Below are positions 50,633 to 62,845 of a stretch of DNA of 64,000 bases, piece after piece. Source of the stretch: Vitis vinifera. Lineage: Eukaryota > Streptophyta > Magnoliopsida > Vitales > Vitaceae. The notes under the pieces are model-generated. The model was not told the origin of the DNA, ran no database searches, and was given only the letters and a program-made list of their open reading frames with translations. The position numbers and the translations under genes are program-made. Within the stretch, counting starts at the first letter, position 1. The number at the start of each line of letters is the position of its first letter. The stretch is from the NCBI RefSeq assembly GCF_030704535.1, contig NC_081812.1:17431501-17495500 (forward strand), read 5' to 3'.

Positions 50633-53600
50633 ATGGTTGGGCCACCGAGACCCCAGTTTGTGCTGTTCGGTTCATCCATAGTACAGTTCAGTTACAGCAA
50701 CCAAGGATGGGGCGCGATTCTCGCTGACCTCTACGCCCGTAAGGTATTCTTCTTCTTTTCGTTTTTTTTTCTTCTTCCATTGATCTTTTCCTCTGTATTT
50801 ATTCCATTAATAGGGTTGGCGTCCCCGATATCATCGAAGAGTTAGGTGGCTCTGATTTCATTTATTCTGATTTTTATAAAGAAAATTCCATTTCATTCTA
50901 CGTGTGTCACTTCACCTTCCACTTTTGATAGTCTACAGTGCCGGTGTTGTTGGTGGTGGATTCCACACGTCAGAATCTGACTGGATTTCCATGAATTCCT
51001 GAATTACATGATTATATCCATATTGAATGGAAACCCACAAATGAGGACAAAAGTTTGTGAGAAATTGCAAAAGTTTGCTACAGTCTACAATTCATTTATA
51101 GGCCAAGTTGGTGGCGGCGGTGGCGTTAATTCTCACTCTCCATCTGGCTAATCTTACTATTCCAGATAAAGGGCATATCAGGGCAGCCATGACCCAGGGC
51201 GTACTTGTCCTACTTTTCCCTTTGTCTTCATTCAGAAAAAGAATACTCATTTTTTATTTTTTTGGTTTATGTTGCAATCATTTTACTTATATTTTGAAAT
51301 ATGCCTGATTCCAGAAACACCTAGACCGCTTGATCTAAATTGACTAATTAAGAGATTAAGATGAAGCTAATACTCAAATCAATATTGTGAAATGGTCAAA
51401 CAGTGGTATGAAATGGGCGTTTGATCCTATGTTTAATACGACTGATTTTGGCGTGGAATTGTTCATAGGCGGATGTAGTGTTGCGTGGATATTCTGGGTG
51501 GAACTCAAGGCGTGCTCTCCAAGTTCTGGACCAAGTGTTTCCAAAGGTATTGTATGTCTGTTTCCCATCATCATCCCCAGTCCACACCATACAGGTCATG
51601 TTGTTTGCCAGTGGGTTGTTCTTGACCAGCTTTCTTCTGGTTGGATTTTTGGGTGGACATGGTACTGATGTTGTGCAAATATTCTAAAATACAGGATGCT
51701 GCTGTGCAGCCATCTTTGGTGATAGTCTATTTTGGTGGTAACGACTCGATGCACCCTCACCCATCTGGTCTAGGCCCCCATGTACCACTTCCTGAATATG
51801 TTGAAAACATGAAGAAGATTGCTGTTCATCTCAAGGTAATCTCTTTGGAAAATTTTCTATCACCTGAATATGTCATTTGGGAGTAGATTCTAACACAAAT
51901 CTGAAACATTAGCAGAGCCTTTCAGAGCAAACACGCGTTATCTTTCTTAGTGCTCCTCCTATCAACGAGGCACAAATCCGCGAGACACTGAGGTGTCCTA
52001 ATGCTGATACTGTATTTGCTTACTTGGTTTTATGTAGTAGTATATTTCAATTCTAAAATGGCTACTTCATCTGAAACTAGTGGAAGACTGGGGACCCTGG
52101 GTCGGACAAATGAGTGCTGCGGAATATATTCAGAGGCTTGTTTAGAGTTGTGCAAAGAAGTGGGCGTGAAGGCTATTGATCTTTGGACTGCAATTCAGCA
52201 ACAGGATGATTGGTTAAATGTTTGCTTCACGTAAGTTTACCTTAGTCCCTCCAACTCAAGAAAATAACTCTCCTTTAAAAGCCTCTAATATCATAGATAT
52301 TAAAAACTTACCATACATGATCTACTACAACAATACTATACATTTCTTTTATAAAAATCTATAGATTATTTTAAAGTATATACAATACATGATATGATAT
52401 GATTTATATTAGGATAGATACATCTTAACTATTTTCTATAATTTTTAAAAGAAATTAAATTAAATTTATTTTTATTAAAAAAAATTATTATACTAATTAC
52501 TTAAAATATACTAAAAGATTAAAAATTAATTATAAAAAGGAGAAATAGGTGAACTGATGTTATATGAAAAATTACATTCTTATTGTCAAATATTATATTA
52601 AAAGTTAAGAAATTTATTTTTATAATGAATATTTGAGAATTTTTATTTGAATTGTTTAAATGTTGATAATGGAAAATGATGTTAATTAGAGAATGAAATT
52701 TTGTACTTATTATATTAACCTTTTTTTTAATTTCTTTTCCACTAAGGAAAACGAAGGACAACAAACCTAAAAAGTTGCAACGGTGAAAATGACATATATT
52801 TATATATCAATTAAGAACATTATAAGTATATATATTTAGTTAGAATTTGGAACTAAAAATTTAAAAAAAAATTATTTTTGTGAATTATACAATAAATCTT
52901 GTACATATTTATTTATTACTATATAAAAAAACTTATAATACATAATACTTACGGAAAAATAGAAAAATAATGCAGATACGTTACACCAAATAACAAATTT
53001 GTAAAGCATATTTTGTGGTAACCAGAGAGATCCCTTGTTGATGGCCTGAACTGTTTGAAGATTTGTCTCATTAAATGATTGGGGGAGCGACTTCTTGGAT
53101 CGTAGTGGAACGAGATTATTGCATTTCATGGGTTGTCACCTAGAAAAGTTTAGAACAGAATGGTGTTATTGGCCCATCAGATGAACTAAATGGAAAATAA
53201 ATAGCTTTAGTGTCATCACTTCTTTTTTGGGTGAAACCATAGGAAGTATCGTTTCTCTACTGTGACAAGAAGCGACTTTCTAAGAAATAGCTGGCCTTTG
53301 CCATTTGTATAGAAACTAGATCTATGGTGGTGGAGTGCCTTTTATCCTCAAATATTCTATCATTGTTAATGTTAAAAACGAAAAGGAAAAAAAAAATATG
53401 CTTTGTTTAGCGAGGACTGATCTGTGTTGAATGTGTGCAGGGACGGCATCCATTTGTCAAGTGAAGGGAGCAAGGTAGTAGTGAAGGAGATACTGAAGGT
53501 GCTCGAAGAAGCTGAGTGGGAGCCCAGTCTACACTGGAAGTCATTGCCTAGTGAATTCGATGATGATTCACCCTATAATCCTGGTAGTCCTGTTGGCAAG

Positions 53601-53654
53601 ACCACCCTCAAGGTTGCTGACATCAACTTACACAGGGAGATAGAGTGGAACTAA
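50633..53654 (+). CDS. CPRD49: GDSL esterase/lipase, CPRD49 / isoamyl acetate hydrolase (IAH1) type, 6 exons, 256 aa
   Basis: Exons: 50633-50743, 51469-51546, 51695-51835, 51916-51992, 52081-52230, 53441-53654. SGNH hydrolase blocks are all present: block I VLFGSSIVQFSY, where GSS replaces GDS and Ser15 is the predicted nucleophile; block II RGYSGWN (43-49); block III YFGGNDS with Asn79; block V DGIHLS with Asp187 and His190. Length equals CPRD49 (256 aa, from memory). Such enzymes hydrolyse small acetate or acyl esters; the natural substrate here is not known. CPRD49 was described as a drought- and wound-related cowpea/Arabidopsis gene. It is the only complete + strand gene of the window and interrupts an otherwise collinear minus-strand block. 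The last intron (1.2 kb) is very AT-rich between about 52260 and 52930. Confidence 0.93.
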
Positions 53655-54709
53655 GGTCCCCTATCCCAGGTTGTTTGTCGCGTTCAATGTAAGCATTCTA
53701 CCTGGCTTTACAGCTGGTGCCATAAACGGGAACCACCTCTTTTTTGGATTAAAAGTTGCAATGATATCTGTTATGGGGAATAAAAGGGCTTTCTTGAAAA
53801 AATAATAATAATAACTACACCTCGGTACACTGAGACTGGACCACTTGATCCATGGCGCAGTGATGTTATACATATTATGGTAAGAGTTCAGTAACCCATC
53901 AAGAGGTTTAGCACTCTCAAAGCGATGGCGATATCAAATTGCATCATGAGGTATTACTGATTGACGTACAGGATGTACCATCAAACAAACCGTAACAGCT
54001 CGAGTTGTCCTACAATTTAGACCTCTGAAAATTCTATCATTGCCATCCGACCTGCACAATTTTTTCCCATCAAGCCAGATGTAATTAATTTTTCTTGGGC
54101 TTTATCATAGTGACAATTTAAATACTGCAGTACTGCTAAATAATTATGGAAGAGGAAAGTTGGAATCTGTCTTCTCAACATTAAATGTGCAGTACAGGGA
54201 ATTAAGAGCATCACGACATAATTTTTAGAGCAAAGTGGTGAAAATTTTTTTCAACAAGAACTAACAATTGTTTCACAAGCTTCTCACGTGGAACTATTGA
54301 TATTTTTATCAACCAAATTGGAGAATCTAAGCAGACTGAAGACATTCAACACACACAAATACATGAAAATGAAATGCTGATCATAAAATTTCTTGTTCTC
54401 AAAGATTATATTACATTGAAGGGCAACCCAAAACCCAGTCCCCATGTTACACGAGATTTCTCAATCACACGCCCAAGCAAATGTATAACATAAATCAAAC
54501 AAGGAACAATACATGCATGAAGTGAGGAAACTTCCACACTAGAGTGACTAAATTTCATCCGGATGATTTGTGCCTACTGTAGACATCTCAACATTAAAAG
54601 GAAAGAAGGCCATACACATCCGAATAAGAAATTCTCTCCGGAAAAAAGATAAAACTGTGAACTACAAAAGCTCCAGGTGGGTGTGTGCTCTCCCGGGCAA
54701 AGATACAAT
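53655..54709. other. Convergent 3' intergenic region
   Basis: This is the 3' UTR of the GDSL gene on the left and of the LMBR1-like gene on the right, with no coding sequence in between. An (ATA)n stretch lies near 53801-53813. Confidence 0.6.
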
Positions 54710-55736
54710 TCAACTGGACAGCTGGAACCTGCCACTAGGTCTTCTTCTTCTCCATCCCTGAAAGTTCCAAGAATAATGAAAATTGGCATTGGTCTTTACG
54801 ATCAGACTACACAAGAAGTACCAAGTCAAGTATCACTTACAAAGGCCGCATAATATACGAAGGTCAATCCGGCAAGAACAATAAATGCGATTTGAAACAC
54901 ATTATACCTGCAGTTCAACAATGGGCATACACAACCAAATCAGTACCATATCTCCAATCAGAGGACATCAGTAGACATGAACAATTGTTACCGACTTGTA
55001 TAAATATTTAATTCCTTTGAGAGATTCCAGTGTGTGGCCAAATATTTCCTGTGCAGCAGTTGCTTGAGCATAGTAACCAAATGCTGTGGCGCAGAATTGA
55101 ATCACACTGAAATTGGAGGAGCCAACAACAATGATTATAGATAAACATCTACCAAGGTCTGGAAATATATTCTACATAAAATAACAGTAAGAGTCCCCCC
55201 TTGTGGTGCTGGTCCCAACCCAATTATATCTGTTAATGAATTTAGAGGACTAAACATGCAAACCTGATGGAACACAGGAGAATAAGTCCCACATTAAAAA
55301 GAAAGGAGTTCATAAGAGTGGCACCCCACCTGCCAAAGAAAGTTGGTTCAGTAAGCAATCACCAAAAGATGACAATGACCAACCAAACATAACAAAATGG
55401 CAACACCATAATTTTCATTACTTCATGGGATGGATTGTAATGAAAACTAATCTAAGTCCAAGCATCATTGCCCCTGCAATCACCGCAAGCAGAAGGTAGA
55501 AGCAGAAGAATGCAAATGCTGCAGTACCCAAGAGACCTGACGAAGAAGTACAAGATACATCTCAGAATAAGATCATCTAGTGAAAGGAAATAAAATAACA
55601 GAGACAGCAAAAATCTATAGCAGTACCCCAGACATCATCTAGCTTGATGAAAACCTCATTTAAGAAAGGAGACAGAGGAGGATCAATCAGCAAATATATG
55701 ACGATATGAGCAATCCAAGCCACTGAAACAATCAAC
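54710..55736 (-). CDS. LMBR1-like integral membrane protein, C-terminal six exons (5' part beyond the window)
   Basis: Exons: 55627-55736, 55422-55536, 55264-55329, 54996-55106, 54841-54907, 54710-54757, together about 172 codons in one frame. The peptide matches the C-terminal half of the plant LMBR1-like protein encoded by Arabidopsis At5g01460: VSVAWIAHIVIYLLIDPPLS, LNEVFIKLDDVWG, hydrophobic segments GTAAFAFFCFYLLLAVIAGA, LIHPMK-type loop ITIHPMKWG, SFLFNVGLILLCSISVIQFC, then FGYYAQATAAQEIFGHTL, another hydrophobic span VFQIAFIVLAGLTFVYYAAF and the end GWRRRRPSGRFQLSS. At least four membrane segments are visible. LMBR1/LIMR/LMBD1 proteins are multi-pass membrane proteins with roles in transport or receptor-like functions; the plant role is unknown. 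The next upstream exon is not found before 64000, so the intron exceeds 8.2 kb. Confidence 0.92.
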
Positions 55737-56194
55737 CTAATAAACAAACAAAGAGAAATGCAACTTGTAAAGGTCCTTCAGAGAATAGACACATAGTAAA
55801 TAAGAAGTAAAAACCACACCAAACTAGTAGGTGAGCTACAACAGAAAGCATACACTTTTTTTCTGGTACATAAGAATAGCAAAGATACATGATAAAACAA
55901 AAGGTCAAAATAGGGAAATTCTCAAATCAAATCAAAAGGAAATTAGGAGTCCTGCATTCCTTCTAACCATCATTAAATAAATGCATCAGAAAGATAACAC
56001 ATGATGTTGCCATCAAGACAGACAACCCTCAACTGCACAGCAGAGGTGAAGAACATAACACGAAGTGCCTAAAAGCCAAAAGGGGAACATGTGTATGTCT
56101 GATTAAGAGAGATTCAAATTCCTCAACTGTGCAATAAGTTTACTGATATCCAAGATTCTCTTTGTAGCCAAATGAATGTAGTGATGCCATTATG
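55737..56194. other. LMBR1-like intron sequence left of the LINE
   Basis: Single-copy-looking intron sequence with no exon; it ends at the first copy of the LINE target-site duplication. Confidence 0.6.
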
Positions 56195-56212
56195 ACTAGC
56201 AATATGTTTTTT
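56195..56212 (+). repeat. LINE target-site duplication, left copy
   Basis: ACTAGCAATATGTTTTTT, repeated exactly at 62270-62287. The terminal T stretch may partly be the LINE poly(A) tail read on the opposite strand, so the duplication is 12 to 18 bp. Confidence 0.85.
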
Positions 56213-56313
56213 TTTTTGATGAATAAAGAGAAATATATTAAAAGAAAAGCGGCACTTCAAGGAAGCACCCTAGAGTATACAGGAGGTATACAAAAGAGAG
56301 AGAGAAAAAACCC

Positions 56314-59300
56314 TTAACTAGGGCCTAACCAATCAACAAAATCTAAAACAAAAGGGAGACCAGAACCAAAAAACCCCTTGGTCCACGCCCATAGATTACA
56401 AAGGAAAAACGATTTACACCCATGAATCGAATGCTCTTCATTTTCAAATGCTTTACTGTTTCTTTCCTTCCAAACAATCCAAAAAAGGCACAAGGGAGCT
56501 GAAAACCACACTTTCTTCCTTTCCTTTCCGACACAAGGCCCAAACCACCCCAATAACGCCTCTCTAACTGAAGAGGGGAGCACCCACGAAACCCTAAAGA
56601 GGGAAAAAAGTAAGCTCCATAAACTTCTGGCCAACCCACAATGCAGGAGGATGTGATCAATAGACTCTTCTTCTACCAAACACAAATAACATCTATTAGC
56701 CAAGGGGAACCCTCTTTTCTGTATACGATCCAAGGTTAAGGCCTTTTTCCACGTAGCCTCCCAAGCAAAAAAACTCACCCTCGAAGGCACCAAAGGATTC
56801 CAAATAACTCTTGCAGGAAAATCTCCTAGTCTTTCCGGCTCCAACGCCTTGTAAAGAGACTTAACAGAAAATCTTTCGTCCTTTGCCTTAGTCCAAATTA
56901 CTTGATCTTTCGCATCACTATAAACCCTCCTCCCTTGCAACCTTAAGGGAAGACGCTCCACATCGAACACTTCCCAATCATTAATCTGCCTAGAGAACCT
57001 AGGAGCCCACACTCCCCCTCCAGAATGGCTCCACACATCCGCCACCCAAGCCTCCTTATCCAAGGATATAGCAAATAAGGAGGGAAAAGAAGTACACAAA
57101 GGATCATCTCCACACCACTTGTCCTTCTAAAATCTAACCCTCCTACCATTTCCCACAGAATAAACCAAATTGTCACCTAACACATCCCAACCTCTCCTAA
57201 TCGCTATCCACAAACCAACCCCAAAACTGCCTCTCACAACACGGGACCTCCAACCACCCTCTTCTTCCCCATACTTTGCACATATAACTTGCCTCCATAA
57301 AGCTTCCCTTTCCACGGCAAAACGCCAACTCCACTTACATAGGAGTGCCTTATTTAGCAACGCCAAGTTCCTCACACCCAATCCACCCTTTCGTTTATCT
57401 GAGCAAACAATAGACCAATCCACTAAATGGGGCTTCCTTTCTAGGGCCCCACCACCCCAAAGAAAGTCCCTTTCCGCTCCAATCTCAAACTCACGCTCCT
57501 TGGCATATGAAACAGGGACATACAGTAGATAGGCATGCTGGACAGAGTGCTCTGGATCAAGGTCATTCTGCCCCCCTTGGAGATATACTACCTTTTCCAA
57601 AGTGAAAGCCTCTTCCTCAGCCTTTCCTCAACTTCGTCCCAAGTTGCCACCTCCTTGAAACGAGCACCCAAAGGAAGACCCAAATAAGAAGAAGGGAGCT
57701 GGCTAACCTTGCAACCAAACTCAAGGGCCAACTCCTCTACATTCTCCACTCTTCCCACCGCGATGATCTCACTTTTATCCAAGTTCACCTTCAACCCTAA
57801 CACGGCTTCGAACCACATAAGAAGACAACTCAAGTAGGACATCTGATCAATGGAAGGCTCACAAAATACTAAAGTGTCATCCGCGAACAGCAAATGAGTG
57901 ATCTCCACTCCCACACCTCCTCTACCATGGAGCTGCCACCCTAGCAAAAACCCCCCCTCCTTCGCTCTCTTCAACAAACAACTAAGGGCCTCCATGACAA
58001 TCACGAACAGGTAGGGGGATAGGGGATCCCCCTGTCTCAATCCCCGAGAACTTCGGAAGAATCCTGAGGAAGTTCCATTAATGAGGACGGAGAAACTAAC
58101 AATCCCAATACACCACTGAATCCAACTAATCCACTTGGCTCCAAAACCCATCATTTCCATCCACCAAAGAAGAAAACTCCAATTCACATGGTCGTATGCC
58201 TTCTCAATATCTATCTAGCTTACAAAGGATGCCACTTCCCCCACTTTTCTACATCGAATGAATTGCCTCATTCTCAATCAACGAGGCATCCAGGATTTGC
58301 CTTCCCTCCACAAAAGCATTTTGGGACTTGGACATTAACTTACTCATCACCTTTTTAAGCCTATTAGCTAACACCTTTGCTAACAACTTATAACCAAGCT
58401 TAGAGGCCTAAAGTCCTTGAGGTCTTCAGCTCCTCCTTTCTTAGGAATTAAAACCATAAAAGAAGCATTAATGCTCTTGACGAACTTGCCCTGATCATGA
58501 AAGTCCTTAAAGAACCCCATAACTTTCTCCTTCAGAAAGCTCCAACCGAATTGCCAAAATGCCATTGTGAAACCATCAGGACCAGAAGCTTTATCCCCAT
58601 TGAGGTCCGAGAGAGCACCAAACACCTCTTCCTCAGAAAAAGGAGCCTCTAACAATGTTGCAGCTTCCCCTTCCAAAACCCCAACCTGCAGCCCATTGCA
58701 TCTGGGCCTCCACTCATCTGTTTCCGACAACAGAGAGTGGAAAGCATGAACCACACCATCCTTGATGTCACGTTCTTCTGTTACCCACGCCCCATTTATC
58801 TTAATTTTCACCAGGGAATTGACCCTCTTATATGCATTGGCCATTTTATGAAAATAACCAGTGTTTTTGTCACCCTTCCTCAGCCATAACTCTCTAGACT
58901 TTTGCCTCCAAGAAGTCTCTTCCATTATCACCCACTTCTTATACTCCTCCAAAGCCTGCTTTTTGAAAGTTTGCTCTTCAGCAGACAACACCTTGTCCCC
59001 TTCTATTGAATCCCAAGACATCATTTGCTTTAAAGCTTAATCTTTTCTAGCAGTGACATTATCAAACACTTCTCTATTCCAAATCTTCAAGCAGGCCTTA
59101 AGCGCTTTCAGTTTTTCAAACAGAGTGAAACTGAAAGAACCTCTGAATTGGAAGCTCATCCACCAATTCCTTAACAAATCCTTAAAACCTTCTTCCTTCA
59201 GCCACATATTCTCAAACTTGAAGGGGAAGGCCCCTTCCTCACTCCTCCACAATCCAACAAAATTAGGTAGTGATCAGAAACAATTCTGGGTAGAAGACTT

Positions 59301-59946
59301 TGAATTTCCCCACTGAAATAACACTCTCAATCCTCTGAAACTATAAATCTATCCAACCTTGACTTAATCTAGTTATTCAACCCACCCCTCCACGTGAAAG
59401 ACCCCCCCCCCCCGCAAAGGGAGATCCCTTAATTCCAAATCCTTAATGATCTCTGAGAATCTTCTCATTGCTAAAGACAGTCTTGAAATACTAAACCCCA
59501 AAATCTAATAACATTAAAATCACCCCCTAAGCACCACGGATCCTACCACAATCCCCTGATTGTCCCCAACTCCTCCCAGAAATCTTCCCTAAACCTCCCA
59601 ACAATAGGGCCATACACCCCTGTAAAAACCCAACAAAAGCCATCCTTTACATTTTTAAATTGACAGGAAACCGAAAAATTACCAATTTCCATTTCAATCA
59701 GCTCTAAAACTCTACTATCCCAAAAAACTAACACCCCCCTGCCATATCCTGAGAATCAAGAGTGCCCCACTCCAAGAATCTGCCCACCCCCAATGACCGA
59801 ACCAAACTACACAACATACTTTGGATTTTGGTTTCCTGCAGACAAACCAAATCCGCTTTCTGAGCCTTGATTAGAGATTTAACGAGTCTTCTTTTATCGC
59901 TATCATTTGCCCCTCTCACGTTCCAGGAGAGAATTCTTAACTTCAT
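56314..59946 (-). pseudogene. LINE ORF2 remnant: endonuclease, reverse transcriptase, zf-RVT
   Basis: Starts at MKLRILSWNVRGAND (59946), an apurinic-like endonuclease domain, with CLQETK. After degraded sequence at about 59540-59250 comes the RT: DKASGPDGFTMAFW (about 58600), [19 protein letters not shown], a frameshift near 58405, [36 protein letters not shown], a stop inside the DIEKAYDHVNW motif, RGLRQGDPLSPYLF and the catalytic LLFADDTLVF near 57885. The last open part (57099-56314, 261 codons) is the zf-RVT domain: VPSRVSFFAWEATWKKALT, NRCYLCLVEEESIDHILLHC, LCLFWIVWKERN. Several frameshifts and stops make it non-functional. Confidence 0.9.
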
Positions 59947-60112
59947 TTACCCTCAGAGACTGAACCCTCACTCTCTCGAAATAGAGCTCTTCCATACCTT
60001 GAACTTTTAAAATTAATGGAACACTCCAACCTTTTAAGTTCCCTTTCAGACTTTGAGGATTCAACCTTGACCCTTTTAGCCCCAAACCTCCGGTTTTTCT
60101 AGTCCTCATGAT

Positions 60113-62127
60113 CTATTTCTTGAGCATGGTTAGAATTTCCTCTTCACATCCCATGGTTGGCATGCCCAGAAAGTCACTAAACTGGGCAAGGCAAGAGGAA
60201 TTCCATTCCCCATCTGACTCCGCTCCAAGCACAAGCTGTCTCAAAGAGTTGCTTTCGTCGAGACTCGTCTCACCGACCACAACTAGCGCCCTTTCCTCCC
60301 TGGAAGAGGCCACCGCAACACTTCCGTCAGCCAAAACCATATTCAGGGGGTGAATGCCCGCATCCGCTTCAACCATCTCTGTCCCCGATCCACAACCACG
60401 ACTTTGGAACCCTTTCGCCGCTCTTTTCCGACAAGAAATAGATGAAGAAGAGAAGCCCCGCACCCCCTGAGACACCAAAGGAAAGGGATGAGAGGAATAC
60501 CTTGTCGCTTCAGCCTGGAGAGCCTCATCGGTGCCTGAGGTCCAAGTCATAGTCGACTTGAACCACTCCAACGAGACAATTGCTACTGCGCAATCGTCCC
60601 CCACGAGAAGCCCTAAAGAACTATCCACCCTCATTCTACCCTCCACCCTTAAAAGAGAAGGGCCACTCAATTGGGCCCGGCCCAAACCAACTCTATCTTC
60701 AATAGCAAGCCCAGTTACCCCTTAGTCTTTTTGCAACTCAACTGGGCTTTCCCCCACCGGCCCACTTGCCCCCTTTGAGTCCCCTATATCCTCCAAACAG
60801 ACCCTCCTGCCACCGCCTCCAAAATCATCCCCACCCGCAACTGCTTTTTGAAAACAGCAGTCCAATCCTTCACCAAAACAGCCACTCTTCCCTCTAGAGT
60901 TTGACACGTCTCCCCTACCAGTCTGCAACAGGAAGAGGTCTTTCTCCACTCCCATACTCGCACGTGAACCACCACCATCGTCACCTCTAACCTTCGACTC
61001 TGGCGACCCTTCACTACAACTTCTCGAAACAACCTTGGAAAATTTTGGGGCGACTTCCCACCACAACTAGATGGAGTAGCACATAGACCTGACCACTAAC
61101 CGCAAGGAAACGGGTAGACTTCTCCCATTCAACCTCACTAGGATCCTAGCCCACTATAATTGAATCGAATTCACCGATCCTTCATCCACTGCTACGAAGC
61201 CCCCACAACAGTCCCCAATTTTAATGAAGACTTCACGGCTCCACAAATGCAAAGGAAGACCCAACACTCTCACCCACGCCTCCTTGTAAGACCCCTTATT
61301 TACCAAACACCCAGTCTCGTGTTGCCATCTTTCCAAACTGAGCAGTCTCTCCCTGAACCTCCTAGGTCCTTTAACCAACACCCTTTCTGCCTCCAAAACA
61401 TCCTCAAACTCAAACAGAATTAAAGACCCCCCAAAAATATACACCTGCAAGCCAGATCTCAGTTGCCATGTACACATAGCCCACATTTCCAAAGCCCAAG
61501 CCTCTGATACTGAAAAGGATCCTTCTCCAAACTTCCCAACTAGGCACCTCCTAAGCTTCTCTTCTCTGCCTTGCACAACTCCTTCTCCAATCTAAAGCCA
61601 AATAGTCTCCTCCGCCAAACATTCATTCTTTCTTACTACACTCGCATACGACATACCCCCACTTCCATTCTTCCCACTTTCAACCTTCCAACTACCCCCA
61701 ATCTCAACCGGTGGATCCACCTTTTCCTCAGAAAAAGGAACAACCCCGAGCGACCGTAATTTCTCAACCAAGATGAACCAACCCCCATGGTTTCCTTCTC
61801 CTTCCAGGAAAACCAGAGATAAACGCTTTTATTCTGCCGTGACCACCTTGTAGAATAAGAACCTTCCAACCCCATTCTCCCGACATTCCAGCCTGAAAAA
61901 CCTTCCTCTCTCCTTCCACCCTTTACTCCACCTCAACAACCCAACATCTCTACAACAAGCTTCCACTCCTGCCAGAAGGCAGCGTAGACTGAGCTCCCCA
62001 ATCTGACCCACCTGGAGTAACCTCTTCCACGCTCCACTATGACCCCTCTCAATCTCCCTCCAAGCTCCTCAACAGAGATGTCAAAGGACTTGGACTCCAC
62101 TGCAAACCACCGCTTTCCTTCTTCTCC
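60113..62127 (-). pseudogene. LINE ORF1 remnant (DUF4283-like, Gly/Ser-rich C-terminus)
   Basis: The ORF1 frame begins near MGEEGKRWFAVESKSFDIS (62127) and shifts frame at least twice between 62011 and 61640. It then runs open through LVGKFGEGSFSVSEAWALEM, VYIFGGSLILFEFED, EAERVLVKG and EAWVRVLGLPLHLWSREVF (61576-61154), a DUF4283-like RNA-binding region. The rest (61066-60113) is low-complexity Ser/Gly/Val-rich linker with two further breaks. ORF1 proteins of plant L1 elements coat the element RNA. Confidence 0.8.
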
Positions 62128-62189
62128 CATTCTTCTGACTGGCAAAAGATGCTTCTTACATAACTAGAACAGAAATTTGTAGAATTTTC

Positions 62190-62269
62190 TTACCTCCTTG
62201 AATGCAATAGAAGCAATTGCACCAGCTGTATAGTTTCCTATTCCTAGCATCTCCCGAATAACATATTGA
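62190..62269 (-). pseudogene. MUTYH (MutY-type adenine DNA glycosylase) exon fragment carried by the LINE
   Basis: On the minus strand this reads QYVIREMLGIGNYTAG followed by AIASIAFKE, then the splice donor GAG|GTAAGA. GIGxYTAGAIASIAF is the helix-hairpin-helix of the MutY/MUTYH glycosylase family, which removes adenine opposite 8-oxoguanine. The fragment starts exactly at the target-site duplication, and the following bases (62189 to about 62150) look like intron running into LINE ORF1. It is a dead fragment, not a gene. Confidence 0.75.
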
Positions 62270-62287
62270 ACTAGCAATATGTTTTTT
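62270..62287 (+). repeat. LINE target-site duplication, right copy
   Basis: ACTAGCAATATGTTTTTT, identical to 56195-56212; the neighbouring base differs on the two sides (G left, A right), which sets the boundary. Confidence 0.85.
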
Positions 62288-62845
62288 GCAAATTCAATCC
62301 AGAGAACTCTACATAACATCCCTCATTCTTTTACATGCTCTCTCTCTCTCACACACGCACAAAAGAAGCTTCCTCCATTTATTACACCACAAATCTTAAA
62401 GGTTTCCAGTCACATTCATGGACAAACATCAACACACTTGCAGCTCTAAATAGCCACATTCACACAGATGAGGGCACAAATTGAAATGCAATCAGAATAA
62501 GAGCATATGCATATTTCTTATCTCAGAGTTTAATCTGTAGTCCTCAAAATTACTAAAAATTAAATCTTATGAAAACACAAACCTTGCTATTATTCCATCA
62601 GCCTTATGTCTCTAATTTTATGTTTACATTTATAAATGCAGGTCAACAAAATGATTTTCTAATTTCTTGTTGGCCATGAAGCTTTTCATGATTATAGTGA
62701 ATCTACATCTAAACTCTCATTTAAGGCTCTAATGCTTCTTTCCATGCTAGAATCTTACCAAGTTAATGTAAGTTTCATGTTCAAAATAAAATCTTTCAAA
62801 AATCAGGATAACTATAAGTCACAAGTTACATCCACATAAGATTGT
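62288..62845. other. LMBR1-like intron sequence between LINE copies
   Basis: AT-rich intron with no exon; a short (TC/CA) run is at 62340-62360. Confidence 0.55.

Larger units (their letters stand above)
56213..62269 (-). mobile_element. Degenerate L1-type non-LTR retrotransposon (LINE) with 5' transduced host sequence
   Basis: Inserted in the LMBR1-like intron in the same orientation as that gene. The order on the minus strand is: a host-derived segment (62269-62190), ORF1 remnant, endonuclease, reverse transcriptase, zf-RVT domain and a poly(A) tail seen as T at 56207-56217. Flanking target-site duplications show it arrived by target-primed reverse transcription. The ORFs carry frameshifts and stops, so it is inactive. 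Peptide style (FRDFHDQGKFVKS-like, WIVWKERN-type) fits LINEs abundant in grape. Confidence 0.92.

Noticed and set aside
57170-57532. 120-codon open frame on the + strand
   Set aside because: It is the antisense shadow of the LINE zf-RVT/RT coding region and has no family motif.
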